Below are positions 6,570 through 13,171 of a DNA stretch of 40,111 nucleotides, one piece after another. The notes beneath the pieces were generated by a model. The model was not told where the DNA came from and did not search any database. It saw nothing but the letters and a program-made list of their open reading frames with translations. The stretch covers positions 1-40,111 of IMG/VR virus record IMGVR_UViG_3300047289_000043. One strand, given 5' to 3'. The DNA is from a virus. Numbering within the stretch: position 1 is the first letter of the stretch; each line of letters starts with the position of its first letter. The position numbers were made by a program, and so were the translations under genes.

Positions 6570-7464
6570 CGGTTAGCCTGTTCTTTTTGTCTTTGTTTTT
6601 CTTCTTCCAGATACTGGATCAACAGCGCTACATAAACTTCTCGCTCGAATGGAATCATTTCTTCAATATCACTAAGCGCATATTTGTGATATTGCATAAG
6701 AGCAAAGTTCATCTTGTAATAGTTCGACAAGTCCTCATGGCAAAGGTTAATTAAAAAAAACTGTCAAGCCCTTTCACAAGCACTGACTGTTCTTTTGCAC
6801 AGATCGGACATTTGTAGTCTAATTTCTTTTCCAGAGACGGCATGGTCTCGAAGAAGTTCTGAATCTTCTTGAATTGGTCTTGGGTAAGACTATCAAGAAA
6901 CTCATTCATCTCTTCTTTTGTGTATTCTTTAGCGTAGTGAACTTCTTCACCAGCGTAGATAGTGTCGATTGATTTAACGACAACCTCAAACACTGCTTCA
7001 ACGTCATCTGTGCTGAGATTTTCAAGTTGTTTAACTAGCTCCAGTGAAGGATACTTCATAATCACACCAACATCATCATACAACTTGATGTTACGGTTAT
7101 GTCCTTCTGGTGTGGAAACAACCAACTTAGTCAAGTCGACTGTAACTTTTACTTTAGCCTTTTCATCTTCGCAAGTGTCGCAGCGTAGGATAAGATCTAC
7201 GGTTTCACCAACGGACTTTGCACGGATTTGTGAGAAGATGTATTCCATATCGAAAGTTGCAAGATCATCTAAGTCAATCTTGTCCATAACACAATGAGAG
7301 ATTAGAGACTTTAGTGTGTCCAACATGATAGTGGTATCTTCGCTTTGCTGTGCAATCAGCAATGCCTTTTGTTCTTTAACTAAGAACGGACGGTACTTAA
7401 CAGCCTTTCCTGTAGAAGGAACGGTTAGTGTATATACTGCAGTTTTCTGAATTGGTAGTGCCAT
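6566..7464 (-). CDS. gp26 -1 frameshift fusion (GT-type tail chaperone), 299 aa
   Basis: Proposed long product of the gp26 gene. Ribosomes slipping back one base on T TTT TTT (complement of 6754-6760), just before the gp26 TAA, continue for 62 codons. The added residues begin LINLCHEDLSNYYK and run through NFALMQYHKYALSDIEEMIP to KEQANR, then stop at a TGA overlapping the next ATG. The extension reads like a real protein: amphipathic, helical, charged at the end, with no stop codon from the slip site onward. The distal part also opens with its own ATG (complement of 6710-6712), but no Shine-Dalgarno sequence precedes it. In many siphoviruses and myoviruses the tail chaperones G and GT are made this way and lie directly before the tape-measure gene, as here. 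The event itself is unproven. Confidence 0.75.
6751..7464 (-). CDS. 26: gp26-like baseplate hub / tail assembly protein
   Basis: A 237-residue protein of the T4 gp26 family (T4-type baseplate protein). Typical features are the N-terminal strand pair (VYTLTVPSTGKAVKYRPFLV), the 'KEQKALLIAQQ' helix, an acidic middle, and two CxxC pairs, RCDTCEDE (Cys95/Cys98) and KCPICAKE (Cys219/Cys222), that could bind one zinc ion. In T4, gp26 is a hub assembly factor. Here its place directly upstream of the tape measure, with a slippery heptamer at its end, suggests that it is the equivalent of the G tail chaperone. AAAGGAT precedes ATG 7464, and gp16 ends 4 bases upstream in the same operon. Confidence 0.85.
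   Translation of the reverse strand: MALPIQKTAVYTLTVPSTGKAVKYRPFLVKEQKALLIAQQSEDTTIMLDTLKSLISHCVMDKIDLDDLATFDMEYIFSQIRAKSVGETVDLILRCDTCEDEKAKVKVTVDLTKLVVSTPEGHNRNIKLYDDVGVIMKYPSLELVKQLENLSTDDVEAVFEVVVKSIDTIYAGEEVHYAKEYTKEEMNEFLDSLTQDQFKKIQNFFETMPSLEKKLDYKCPICAKEQSVLVKGLDSFF
6754..6760 (-). other. Slippery heptamer T TTT TTT for programmed -1 frameshift
   Basis: In the gp26 frame the mRNA reads AGU UUU UUU UAA, so X XXY YYZ is met by U UUU UUU with the stop codon directly in the next position. A Shine-Dalgarno-like AAAGGG (complement of 6769-6774) lies 8 bases upstream and could act as a stimulator, as in bacterial dnaX. Downstream only a weak 5-bp hairpin (CTTGT/ACAAG) was found. Confidence 0.7.
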
Positions 7465-7468
7465 TGTG

Positions 7469-7885
7469 TTATCCTTTAGACATATCTTTAATTAGTTTAT
7501 TCAAATCAGCGGTCGTCCCAACGAACAGATTGTTGTTAACAGTCTTAGATGGACCAGAGTCCTTCTTTGTTGTTCCTTCGATTTTCTGCTTTTGGTTATG
7601 CAAGTCCAACAGCTGTTGGTTCACATCAGCCATTTGCTTCATCAAGTTACCTACTACTTCAAACGCTCTTGGGTGCTCAGATGCTTGAGCCACGAGCAGA
7701 GCTTGCTCGAGTGCTTTCTGTCCTGTGACAAGAAGTGCTCTTAGGTTATCTCTACTATGAGTAAAGTCATCACCCAAAATATCGTTAGATACAGGTGTGA
7801 TGACTTCTCCAGTAGACGCATCTATCACTTCAAATTCGGTCTTTGGTGTATCAAAGACCTCAGATAATGTATCATCAATTTTCAT
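7469..7885 (-). CDS. 16: gp16-like terminase small subunit
   Basis: Homologue of T4 gp16, the small terminase that recognises DNA and regulates the gp17 packaging motor. The core is recognisable: DNLRALLVTGQKALEQALLV, ASEHPRAFEVVGNLMKQM and ADVNQQLLDLHNQKQKI, two long antiparallel helices that in the T4 family form the central oligomerising coiled coil. Length is 138 residues (T4 gp16: 164). The N-terminal part is acidic and the C-terminus basic (LNKLIKDMSKG). The large terminase is not in this window and certainly not adjacent, so the T4 order 16-17 is broken here. The start codon overlaps the stop codon of the upstream holin-like gene (TAATG). Confidence 0.88.
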   Translation of the reverse strand: MKIDDTLSEVFDTPKTEFEVIDASTGEVITPVSNDILGDDFTHSRDNLRALLVTGQKALEQALLVAQASEHPRAFEVVGNLMKQMADVNQQLLDLHNQKQKIEGTTKKDSGPSKTVNNNLFVGTTADLNKLIKDMSKG

Positions 7886-8343
7886 TAGTCGTTCCTAGTG
7901 TTTCTTGTTGGTGGATCGCCTGGTTCCAACTCTGGTTCTGCTGCGATTGGTTTTGGTACTGGTCTTGCGACTGGTGTTGGTGCTGCTGCAAGTGGCGCTG
8001 CTCCGATTGACGGCGCAGAGCTAGGTGTTGAAGGGTTGCTTGGTGTAGCGGAAATTCCACCATTGTTTGCTCCTGCGATCTTTTCTTGGGTACGTCCCAT
8101 AGCTGCGATACCTAGTACTGCACCCATGGCAATGTGGAATAGACCAGCACCTTGTAGTGTTAGTGGATTCCATTGAACTAATGTCTGGTGCTGAACCGTT
8201 TGGATCAACGACCATAGAATTGGGAATAGAACCATGTCGAAGAAACAAACGACCATGTACATCCAACCCATCATTGGACGCCACTTAGCGTTCATCCAAT
8301 CTTCTTTTTTCTTTTCGCTTTCGCTTTTTACTTCTTCTGCCAT
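7885..8343 (-). CDS. Holin-like membrane protein
   Basis: A 152-residue protein with a charged N-terminus (KSESEKKKEDW), two clear hydrophobic segments (about residues 27-48, GWMYMVVCFFDMVLFPILW; and about 67-85, GAGLFHIAMGAVLGIAAM), and a long Ala/Pro-rich tail with a charged end. The sequence WRPMMGWMYM and the segment GRTQEKI after the second helix resemble small phage proteins annotated as holins of the two-to-three-TM type (memory of pattern, not a search). ATG 8343 is chosen because GGAGA precedes it; a longer in-frame start would overlap the gp54-like gene. Location between gp54 and gp16 is unusual for a holin, so a virion-associated membrane protein is an alternative. Confidence 0.55.
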   Translation of the reverse strand: MAEEVKSESEKKKEDWMNAKWRPMMGWMYMVVCFFDMVLFPILWSLIQTVQHQTLVQWNPLTLQGAGLFHIAMGAVLGIAAMGRTQEKIAGANNGGISATPSNPSTPSSAPSIGAAPLAAAPTPVARPVPKPIAAEPELEPGDPPTRNTRND

Positions 8344-8368
8344 CTTATTCTCCGTTTTGTTATTGTTA

Positions 8369-9172
8369 TTATCCGAACAAGCCACCAAGGTATGACCCAA
8401 CTTTATCTTTAACCACTGACTGTGCTTTACTCTTATATGCGGTCGCTTGATCTTTATACGAGTTTACAGTTGAGTTAAATTGGTTTTGGAACCCCTTGAA
8501 GTCATTAACATATCCTTGCAACCCACTATCTGCAAACATAGTGGTCATTGCATCACCAACAATCATGTTTAGATCTATTGCTTGGAATGGATCACCAGCA
8601 CCCATCCCTGGGATTACTGGTGGATTGTTGATGTTTGCCAATGCTGCTTCGCTAGCAGCTGCAGCGCCAGCCACTGCTTTCCAATTTCTATATTGCATCG
8701 TAACTTGCAATTTCATAATTTCCTTGGAACCGTAGTCTAGTTGGACTGCACTTACCGATTTTGGATAACACTCACTTAGTGCAACAGCGTATGTGCGTTT
8801 GTCTTCAGTGTTATGTACCCATATCTCAATTGGCTTCACGTAATTCTCGTAGTAATTACCTGCCCTTGTATATGGGTTAATGATGCTTTCGTGCCACTTA
8901 TCAAAATACTCTTTCACATGAAAGTCCGAATCTACATAGAAAGTCATGTTGATTGGCTCAAACTGACGCTCGTATGCAACTTCTCGCACTTCACCAAATA
9001 CTTTAGATGGTGCGGTTAGCATAGTAGACGCTGGCAGCTGAGTGCTTTCGCAGAACATACCAATCATTTTATCTGGCGTATCACTTGGCATAGCCACGAA
9101 GAAGCGGTTAGTTCTAGCCAAACCTTTTTGCATCTGCGCAACGAAATCGTTTAGTGCTGGACCTTTGCTCAT
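8369..9172 (-). CDS. 54: gp54-like baseplate tail-tube initiator
   Basis: A 267-residue protein of the T4 gp19/gp54 tail-tube superfamily. The pattern FCESTQLPASTM, FGEVREVAYERQFEPINMTF, KEYFDKWHESIINPYT and YVKPIEIWV, then CYPKSVSAVQLDYGS, is the tube fold shared by the tube and its initiator. It is longer than a tube monomer (T4 gp19: 163) and nearer to gp54 (320), with an extra C-terminal part after residue 170 that has an Ala-rich helix and a Gly-ending tail (YLGGLFG). gp54 sits on gp48 and starts tube polymerisation; gp48 is encoded on the other strand just beyond the divergent region. Start ATG 9172 overlaps the previous stop codon (ATGA). A tube protein proper remains an alternative. 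Confidence 0.7.
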   Translation of the reverse strand: MSKGPALNDFVAQMQKGLARTNRFFVAMPSDTPDKMIGMFCESTQLPASTMLTAPSKVFGEVREVAYERQFEPINMTFYVDSDFHVKEYFDKWHESIINPYTRAGNYYENYVKPIEIWVHNTEDKRTYAVALSECYPKSVSAVQLDYGSKEIMKLQVTMQYRNWKAVAGAAAASEAALANINNPPVIPGMGAGDPFQAIDLNMIVGDAMTTMFADSGLQGYVNDFKGFQNQFNSTVNSYKDQATAYKSKAQSVVKDKVGSYLGGLFG

Positions 9173-9768
9173 TTTGTGAGTTTCTTTCTGCTATCTGCCC
9201 ACACTTTGGTGGAAGTGGCTTTCTTGAACTGTTCGACTGGCAACATCATTGCTGTCATCCAATCATCAGCTTCTATTTTTCTGAACTGTGATCTAACATG
9301 ATCGACTAGGTATTCTTTAACGCAAGGCTGAGCGAGAGCTAGTCTTGATGTGTTAGCCAATAGCTGCCAACTTAGCTTTAATCTTGTGACTTCATCTAGG
9401 TTCTTGTTGTTTGCATAGAGCATAAGTCTATCCAACAACATGATGCGCAGTGGGTATGGTAAGTAATGCATGTTCAACCCAAGGAATCCGTTTTGAGTTT
9501 TCGCAAACGGAAACACTAGAGGGAATGCGTCATAGTATGGAAGAGTTGCTTTGGTCTTTGGATCGTACACAAACATGTACAAAAAGCCAGGGAGCACTCT
9601 TGGGCGAAGAGCAGTCTTATCGGCTCTAAGCAGTTGTGCTGGAGTAACCTGCTCGGTTCGGAGCAGGGCAATTTGTCCTTGAAACCAACTTTTCGACTTC
9701 GTAACAGCTGTACGGTCGTATTTGTATTTGTCAAAGACGTCTTTTAATGATTTTCTAGAGGTAGCCAT
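9169..9768 (-). CDS. Conserved T4-like protein, possible gp2 DNA end protector
   Basis: A 199-residue soluble protein. The strongest segment is PGFLYMFVYDPKTKATLPYY followed by DAFPLVFPFAK and GFLGLNMHYLPYPLRIMLLD; further on it has KEYLVDHVRSQF and the end DDWMTAMMLPVEQFKKA. This 'PGxxYxFxYDPKxKxTLPYYDxFPL...GLNxHYLP' block is recurrent in marine T4-like phages, in some of which I recall it being annotated as DNA end protector (gp2). I cannot verify that link by sequence here. Adjacency to gp4 (gp2 and gp4 are neighbours in T4 and both complete the head) supports it. A late-promoter-like AATAAATA lies immediately upstream, and no Shine-Dalgarno sequence is evident. Confidence 0.5.
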   Translation of the reverse strand: MATSRKSLKDVFDKYKYDRTAVTKSKSWFQGQIALLRTEQVTPAQLLRADKTALRPRVLPGFLYMFVYDPKTKATLPYYDAFPLVFPFAKTQNGFLGLNMHYLPYPLRIMLLDRLMLYANNKNLDEVTRLKLSWQLLANTSRLALAQPCVKEYLVDHVRSQFRKIEADDWMTAMMLPVEQFKKATSTKVWADSRKKLTK

Positions 9769-9779
9769 AAATATATTTA

Positions 9780-10217
9780 TTACTTCAGTCCGAGTTCTTT
9801 TTCAGTAATGATGATAAACTTCCAGCCTCTATCGGTTGCCCAAGTTTTGGCAGCTGCCCATTTTGCTTGGTTTACCATGAATGTGGCAGACTCTTTAATG
9901 TAACGCTGAGTCTGACGACCTGGAAATGCTGGTGGCTGCGTCTGTTTTGCTGGTTTTATCTCAACCAGATACGTGGCTAACTGCCCCTGACGGTTCCTCA
10001 CTTGGATCCTGAAGTCTATAAAATAACGGTGTATCGTCTTTCTCATTGGGCAGCGATACGGAACAATGGTCTCTTCAGACGACCACGATAGAATACTTGG
10101 GTTGTTGTCACACCAAATGGCAAATTTAGTCTCCCAACTTGACCTCATTATGATGTTTGTTGGATCCCCTTTATACTTTTCAGGGTGGATTGGAACATAT
10201 CTTCTTTTATGGTACAT
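9780..10217 (-). CDS. 4: gp4 head completion nuclease
   Basis: Homologue of T4 gp4, a head-completion protein with a TnsA/endonuclease-like fold that prepares the packaged DNA end or portal for tail joining. Clear family landmarks are HPEKYKGDPTNIIMRSSWET, WCDNNPSILSWSSEETIVPY, HRYFIDF and YLVEIKPAKQT. The likely metal-binding residues of the nuclease fold are present: Glu29, Asp68, Glu86 and Lys88 (D...ExK). Length is 145 residues (T4: 150). First gene of the leftward operon; its start is 51 bases from the gp48 start on the other strand. Followed at 11 bases by the possible gp2. Confidence 0.92.
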   Translation of the reverse strand: MYHKRRYVPIHPEKYKGDPTNIIMRSSWETKFAIWCDNNPSILSWSSEETIVPYRCPMRKTIHRYFIDFRIQVRNRQGQLATYLVEIKPAKQTQPPAFPGRQTQRYIKESATFMVNQAKWAAAKTWATDRGWKFIIITEKELGLK

Positions 10218-10231
10218 AAATAACTCTATCG

Positions 10232-10239
10232 AATAAATA
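10232..10239 (+). promoter_or_regulatory. Late-promoter-like box AATAAATA before gp48
   Basis: AATAAATA matches the T4-type late -10 (TATAAATA; nATAAATA in cyanophages) at 7 of 8 bases and lies 29 bases before the gp48 start in the divergent gap. A second candidate, CATAAATA, is at 10215-10222. The string GAATAAATAACAA here is also found before gp25 (from 16717). Confidence 0.45.
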
Positions 10240-10249
10240 ACAACTTTTC

Positions 10250-10257
10250 TATTTAGA
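10250..10257 (-). promoter_or_regulatory. Late-promoter-like box TCTAAATA before gp4
   Basis: On the minus strand TCTAAATA is one base off TATAAATA and lies 32 bases upstream of the gp4 start, placing it to drive the leftward operon. Together with the plus-strand box it makes the short gap a candidate divergent late promoter. Single-site evidence only. Confidence 0.35.
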
Positions 10258-10268
10258 GATCCCCAAAC

Positions 10269-11324
10269 ATGGCATCACCGAATTCCCCAACTACTGGTAC
10301 ACGAGCTTCCGTTCGCGAGCAGGAGAGCCGTAGCACCGACAAGTACAATATGAGCCAACACACTTATCCTCAGGATTTGCTGTCAAATCAGGCTTCGTAT
10401 GGCGGTAACTATGTCATCTTCTTCATCAACGTCGCCGAAGGTGGTAAACTCGCTAAGGCAGCACCGACTATTAGCGCTAAGGATGTTCCACCACGTGAGC
10501 ACAGTTCGCTTGCTGGATTGAATTTGTCTAAGACTGGAGCAGTAGCAGCTTCTGCTTTGCTTGGTGGTGTAGTTGGCGGCGCAGTTGGTGGCGGCGGTGC
10601 TGGTGTCGGCGGTGCTGTTGTGGCAGGTGGTACAGCAGCAGCAATCCCAACAAACGGTACTCTATCACGCTCAACAAAACGTCTTGAAACTGCCATTGCT
10701 CTGTACATGCCCAACCAAGTTGGTATCCGTTACGGTATGCAGTGGGAAGAAGAAAATATGGGTTTGATGGTTGCTGTGATGGAAGGTGCAGAAGCAGCTA
10801 AGAATGCAGCAAGTGGTGGTGGAGACGGTAGAGGGAAATCTGCTAACACAATCGCGAGTATTGCAGCCAATGCTGCCATCAGCCAAGGATCGCCTGGTGC
10901 TGGTGCTATTGCTCGTGGGGGTGGTGTTGCTGCCAACCCGAGAAAGGAACAAGTGTTTAAAGGTGTTGACTATCGCTCTTTCCAATTCAACTATCAGTTC
11001 TTTCCTAAAAACTCAACTGAAGCAGATATGGTTATGGAGATCATCCACTCATTCAAATACCATATGCACCCAGAGTTCCAAGACGACAAAGGTTTCTTGT
11101 ATACATATCCTTCAGAATTTGATATCGTATACTACAATGGCGGTAGCGAGAACACAAACCTACACAAGCATACGTCTTGCGTCTTGAAAGAGATGAACGT
11201 AAACTACACCCCACAGGGACAGTTCAATGCTTTCGCTGATGGTACTCCAATGCAAATTAACGTAGACATGACGTTCCTAGAATTGGCTCTATTGACAAAA
11301 GATTCTATCGACAAGGGCATGTAA
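10269..11324 (+). CDS. 48: gp48 baseplate tail-tube cap
   Basis: Homologue of T4 gp48, the ring that sits on the central hub and receives gp54 and the tail tube. Length 351 (T4: 364). Recognisable parts are the N-terminal YPQDLLSNQASYGGNYVIFF, then CTCCAF-free segment TAIALYMPNQVGIRYGMQWE, and the C-terminal block FKGVDYRSFQFNYQFFPKNS, IIHSFKYHMHPEF, YTYPSEFDIVYY and CVLKEMNVNYTPQGQF. Two low-complexity inserts stand out: an Ala/Gly/Val stretch at about residues 95-128 and a Gly/Ala/Ser stretch at about 176-222. The Shine-Dalgarno sequence is weak (AGAGAT). The stop codon overlaps the gp53 start (TAATG). First gene of the baseplate operon. Confidence 0.9.
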   Translation: MASPNSPTTGTRASVREQESRSTDKYNMSQHTYPQDLLSNQASYGGNYVIFFINVAEGGKLAKAAPTISAKDVPPREHSSLAGLNLSKTGAVAASALLGGVVGGAVGGGGAGVGGAVVAGGTAAAIPTNGTLSRSTKRLETAIALYMPNQVGIRYGMQWEEENMGLMVAVMEGAEAAKNAASGGGDGRGKSANTIASIAANAAISQGSPGAGAIARGGGVAANPRKEQVFKGVDYRSFQFNYQFFPKNSTEADMVMEIIHSFKYHMHPEFQDDKGFLYTYPSEFDIVYYNGGSENTNLHKHTSCVLKEMNVNYTPQGQFNAFADGTPMQINVDMTFLELALLTKDSIDKGM

Positions 11325-11851
11325 TGACATATTTCGCAAAATTCCCAAACATCTACTACGATTTTAAGATCGGCAGCGCAGGTGACGAGAGCACCTTGAT
11401 GATTATCAAGGACATCACCCAAAACGTTCGCATTAGAAAAGAGATCCTTTCCAACGTTGTGTTGTTTGACTATTACCACATCCAAGACGGTGAGACTCCA
11501 GAGATTATTGCAGAGAAAGTTTACGGCAGTCCACTGTATCACTGGGTTATCATGATGGTCAACGAACGATATGATTACGTTGATGACTTTCCTATGTCAG
11601 CTTACACATTAGAGAAACACATCGATAAAAAGTACGGCACAGATAGAAATGCAATCCACCATTATGTAGCTGATGATTACATAGTTGATGCTGATTTTCC
11701 AGGCGCAACTTCAGTTAGCAATGCTGACTATGAGTATGCTCTTAATGACGAGAAGGCTAAGATTAAGCTAATCAAACCTTCGTTGTTGCAACAAATTCTT
11801 AAAGAGTACGATACCGTATTCACTAAGAGCATCACTCCTATTGTTGGGTAA
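11324..11851 (+). CDS. 53: gp53 baseplate wedge protein
   Basis: Homologue of T4 gp53, the wedge component that clamps adjacent wedges around the hub; it contains a LysM-like region. The typical lines are FAKFPNIYYDFKIG at the N-terminus, DYYHIQDGETPEIIAEKVYG, SPLYHWVIMMVNERYDYVDD (LysM-like) and LEKHIDKKYGTDRNAIHHYV. Length is 175 residues, near T4 gp53 (196). Translationally coupled to gp48 via TAATG; the hub gene begins 3 bases after the stop codon. The order 48-53-hub-gp5 groups central baseplate parts in one transcript. Confidence 0.9.
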   Translation: MTYFAKFPNIYYDFKIGSAGDESTLMIIKDITQNVRIRKEILSNVVLFDYYHIQDGETPEIIAEKVYGSPLYHWVIMMVNERYDYVDDFPMSAYTLEKHIDKKYGTDRNAIHHYVADDYIVDADFPGATSVSNADYEYALNDEKAKIKLIKPSLLQQILKEYDTVFTKSITPIVG

Positions 11852-11854
11852 GCT

Positions 11855-13168
11855 ATGAACGAAGCACAAAGAAATGCAGACTTGCGTGATCCTGATAAAC
11901 TTAGGAACGCAGGTAGCATCGCAATTGACAAGATCACCATAACATCAAGCAAGGGTGCTATGCTTGACGTGACTAATCAGATGCTGCAGATTCAAATTTA
12001 TGAAGACATGTTCCAGACGTTTACAACTGGTAACATCGTTCTTGATGATTCGTTGGATTTGATTAACTTCTTCCCGTTTGTTGGAGAGGAATATCTCGAC
12101 TTAGAATTGAAGACACCAACGTTCGAAGAAGATAACAGAAAAATCTCAGGTAAGTTCTACATCTACAAGATGACTGATCGTATTAAGCATAAAGAAAAGG
12201 CAGTGTTGTACACGCTACACTTTATTAGCGTTGAGGCTCTTATTGATATGAACGTGAGATTCTCTAAAGCATTCGAAGGATCCCCAGCAGACTTAGTTGA
12301 AAGGTTTGTTTCTAGTGATGAGGGTTTACGTTCAACTAAGAAGGTTGCAGTCAAAGAACCAACTTCCAATAAAGTTAAATTCGTCACCTCTAATTGGAAT
12401 CCATCCCGTTGCCTTGAGTACATCACTAAGGCAGCACAAAACGATTTGCGATCCAACTATTTGTTCTTTGAGAACAGAGATGGGTTTGTGTTCTCTACGC
12501 CAAACTACTTGTACGGATCCCAAGAAGTTTACCAGAAATTCTCATACAGCTCAAAAGATCGTGACATTGCACCAAGTGGTTCTTCGTCTAAAGACCTAGA
12601 GTATGACTACACTCGTATTCACGATTACAAACTACCAGTTGGTTTCAACTTTGTTGACAGAGTTGCAAACGGCATGTACGGTTCTCGCTTGACTACCCAC
12701 GATATGGTGACAAAGAAATATTCTAGCACAGTGTTTTATGCACCTAAAGAGTTTTCCAAACATCCACACCTGAACCCACACCCACTGTGGTCAGACAGCG
12801 TGCAATCTGCAACTTCGGCAGTTCAAATTATCGAACCTAAACACTATGGCATCCATAACGGGCATGGTGATATTACTAATACTAAGAATTTGTTATCACG
12901 TTTGTCGATGATGAAGCAGTTCGAAGCATTCAAGCTACAAATTAAAGTAGCAGGCAGAACTGATTACACAGTTGGTCAGAAAGTCTCTGTCGACTTACCT
13001 TCATTAGAACCATCAAGCGAGTCTGATAGTGCAGATGTAGTTAAGGACAAAATGTTCTCAGGTAACTATCTAATCGCTGCGATTAATCACAACATCAAAC
13101 CCGATAGGCATGAGTGTTACATGGAGCTTGTTAAAGACTCCCTAATTTTTGATTTGAACGGAGTATAA
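11855..13168 (+). CDS. 27: gp27-like baseplate central hub protein
   Basis: A 437-residue hub protein corresponding to T4 gp27 (391), which forms the trimeric torus that holds the gp5 needle. Supporting features are the N-terminal beta region SNKITITSS-like (actual DKITITSSKGAMLDV), QIQIYEDMFQTFTTGNIVLD, GEEYLDLELKTPTF and GKFYIYKMTDRI, then LHFISVEALIDMNVRFSKAF and LVERFVSS, which is the pattern of gp27/VgrG-type hub domains. The C-terminal half includes a domain ending FSGNYLIAAINHNIKPDRHE, as in phage hub proteins with an 'ltG.w.V..v.H' closing motif. Encoded directly upstream of gp5, the partner it would hold. Identification is by pattern and context and is good but not as strong as for gp53. 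Confidence 0.8.
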   Translation: MNEAQRNADLRDPDKLRNAGSIAIDKITITSSKGAMLDVTNQMLQIQIYEDMFQTFTTGNIVLDDSLDLINFFPFVGEEYLDLELKTPTFEEDNRKISGKFYIYKMTDRIKHKEKAVLYTLHFISVEALIDMNVRFSKAFEGSPADLVERFVSSDEGLRSTKKVAVKEPTSNKVKFVTSNWNPSRCLEYITKAAQNDLRSNYLFFENRDGFVFSTPNYLYGSQEVYQKFSYSSKDRDIAPSGSSSKDLEYDYTRIHDYKLPVGFNFVDRVANGMYGSRLTTHDMVTKKYSSTVFYAPKEFSKHPHLNPHPLWSDSVQSATSAVQIIEPKHYGIHNGHGDITNTKNLLSRLSMMKQFEAFKLQIKVAGRTDYTVGQKVSVDLPSLEPSSESDSADVVKDKMFSGNYLIAAINHNIKPDRHECYMELVKDSLIFDLNGV

Positions 13169-13171
13169 TTA

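Noticed and set aside
6566-6712. An independent 48-codon gene starting at its own ATG (MNFALMQYHKYAL...)
   Set aside because: Kept only as the distal part of the frameshift product: there is no Shine-Dalgarno sequence before that ATG, and the protein-like sequence extends upstream of it to the slippery site.
6720-6745. Stimulatory RNA structure downstream of the slippery heptamer
   Set aside because: Only a 5-bp stem (CTTGT/ACAAG) about 22 bases downstream was found, too weak and too far to claim as a frameshift stimulator; a pseudoknot cannot be excluded by eye.
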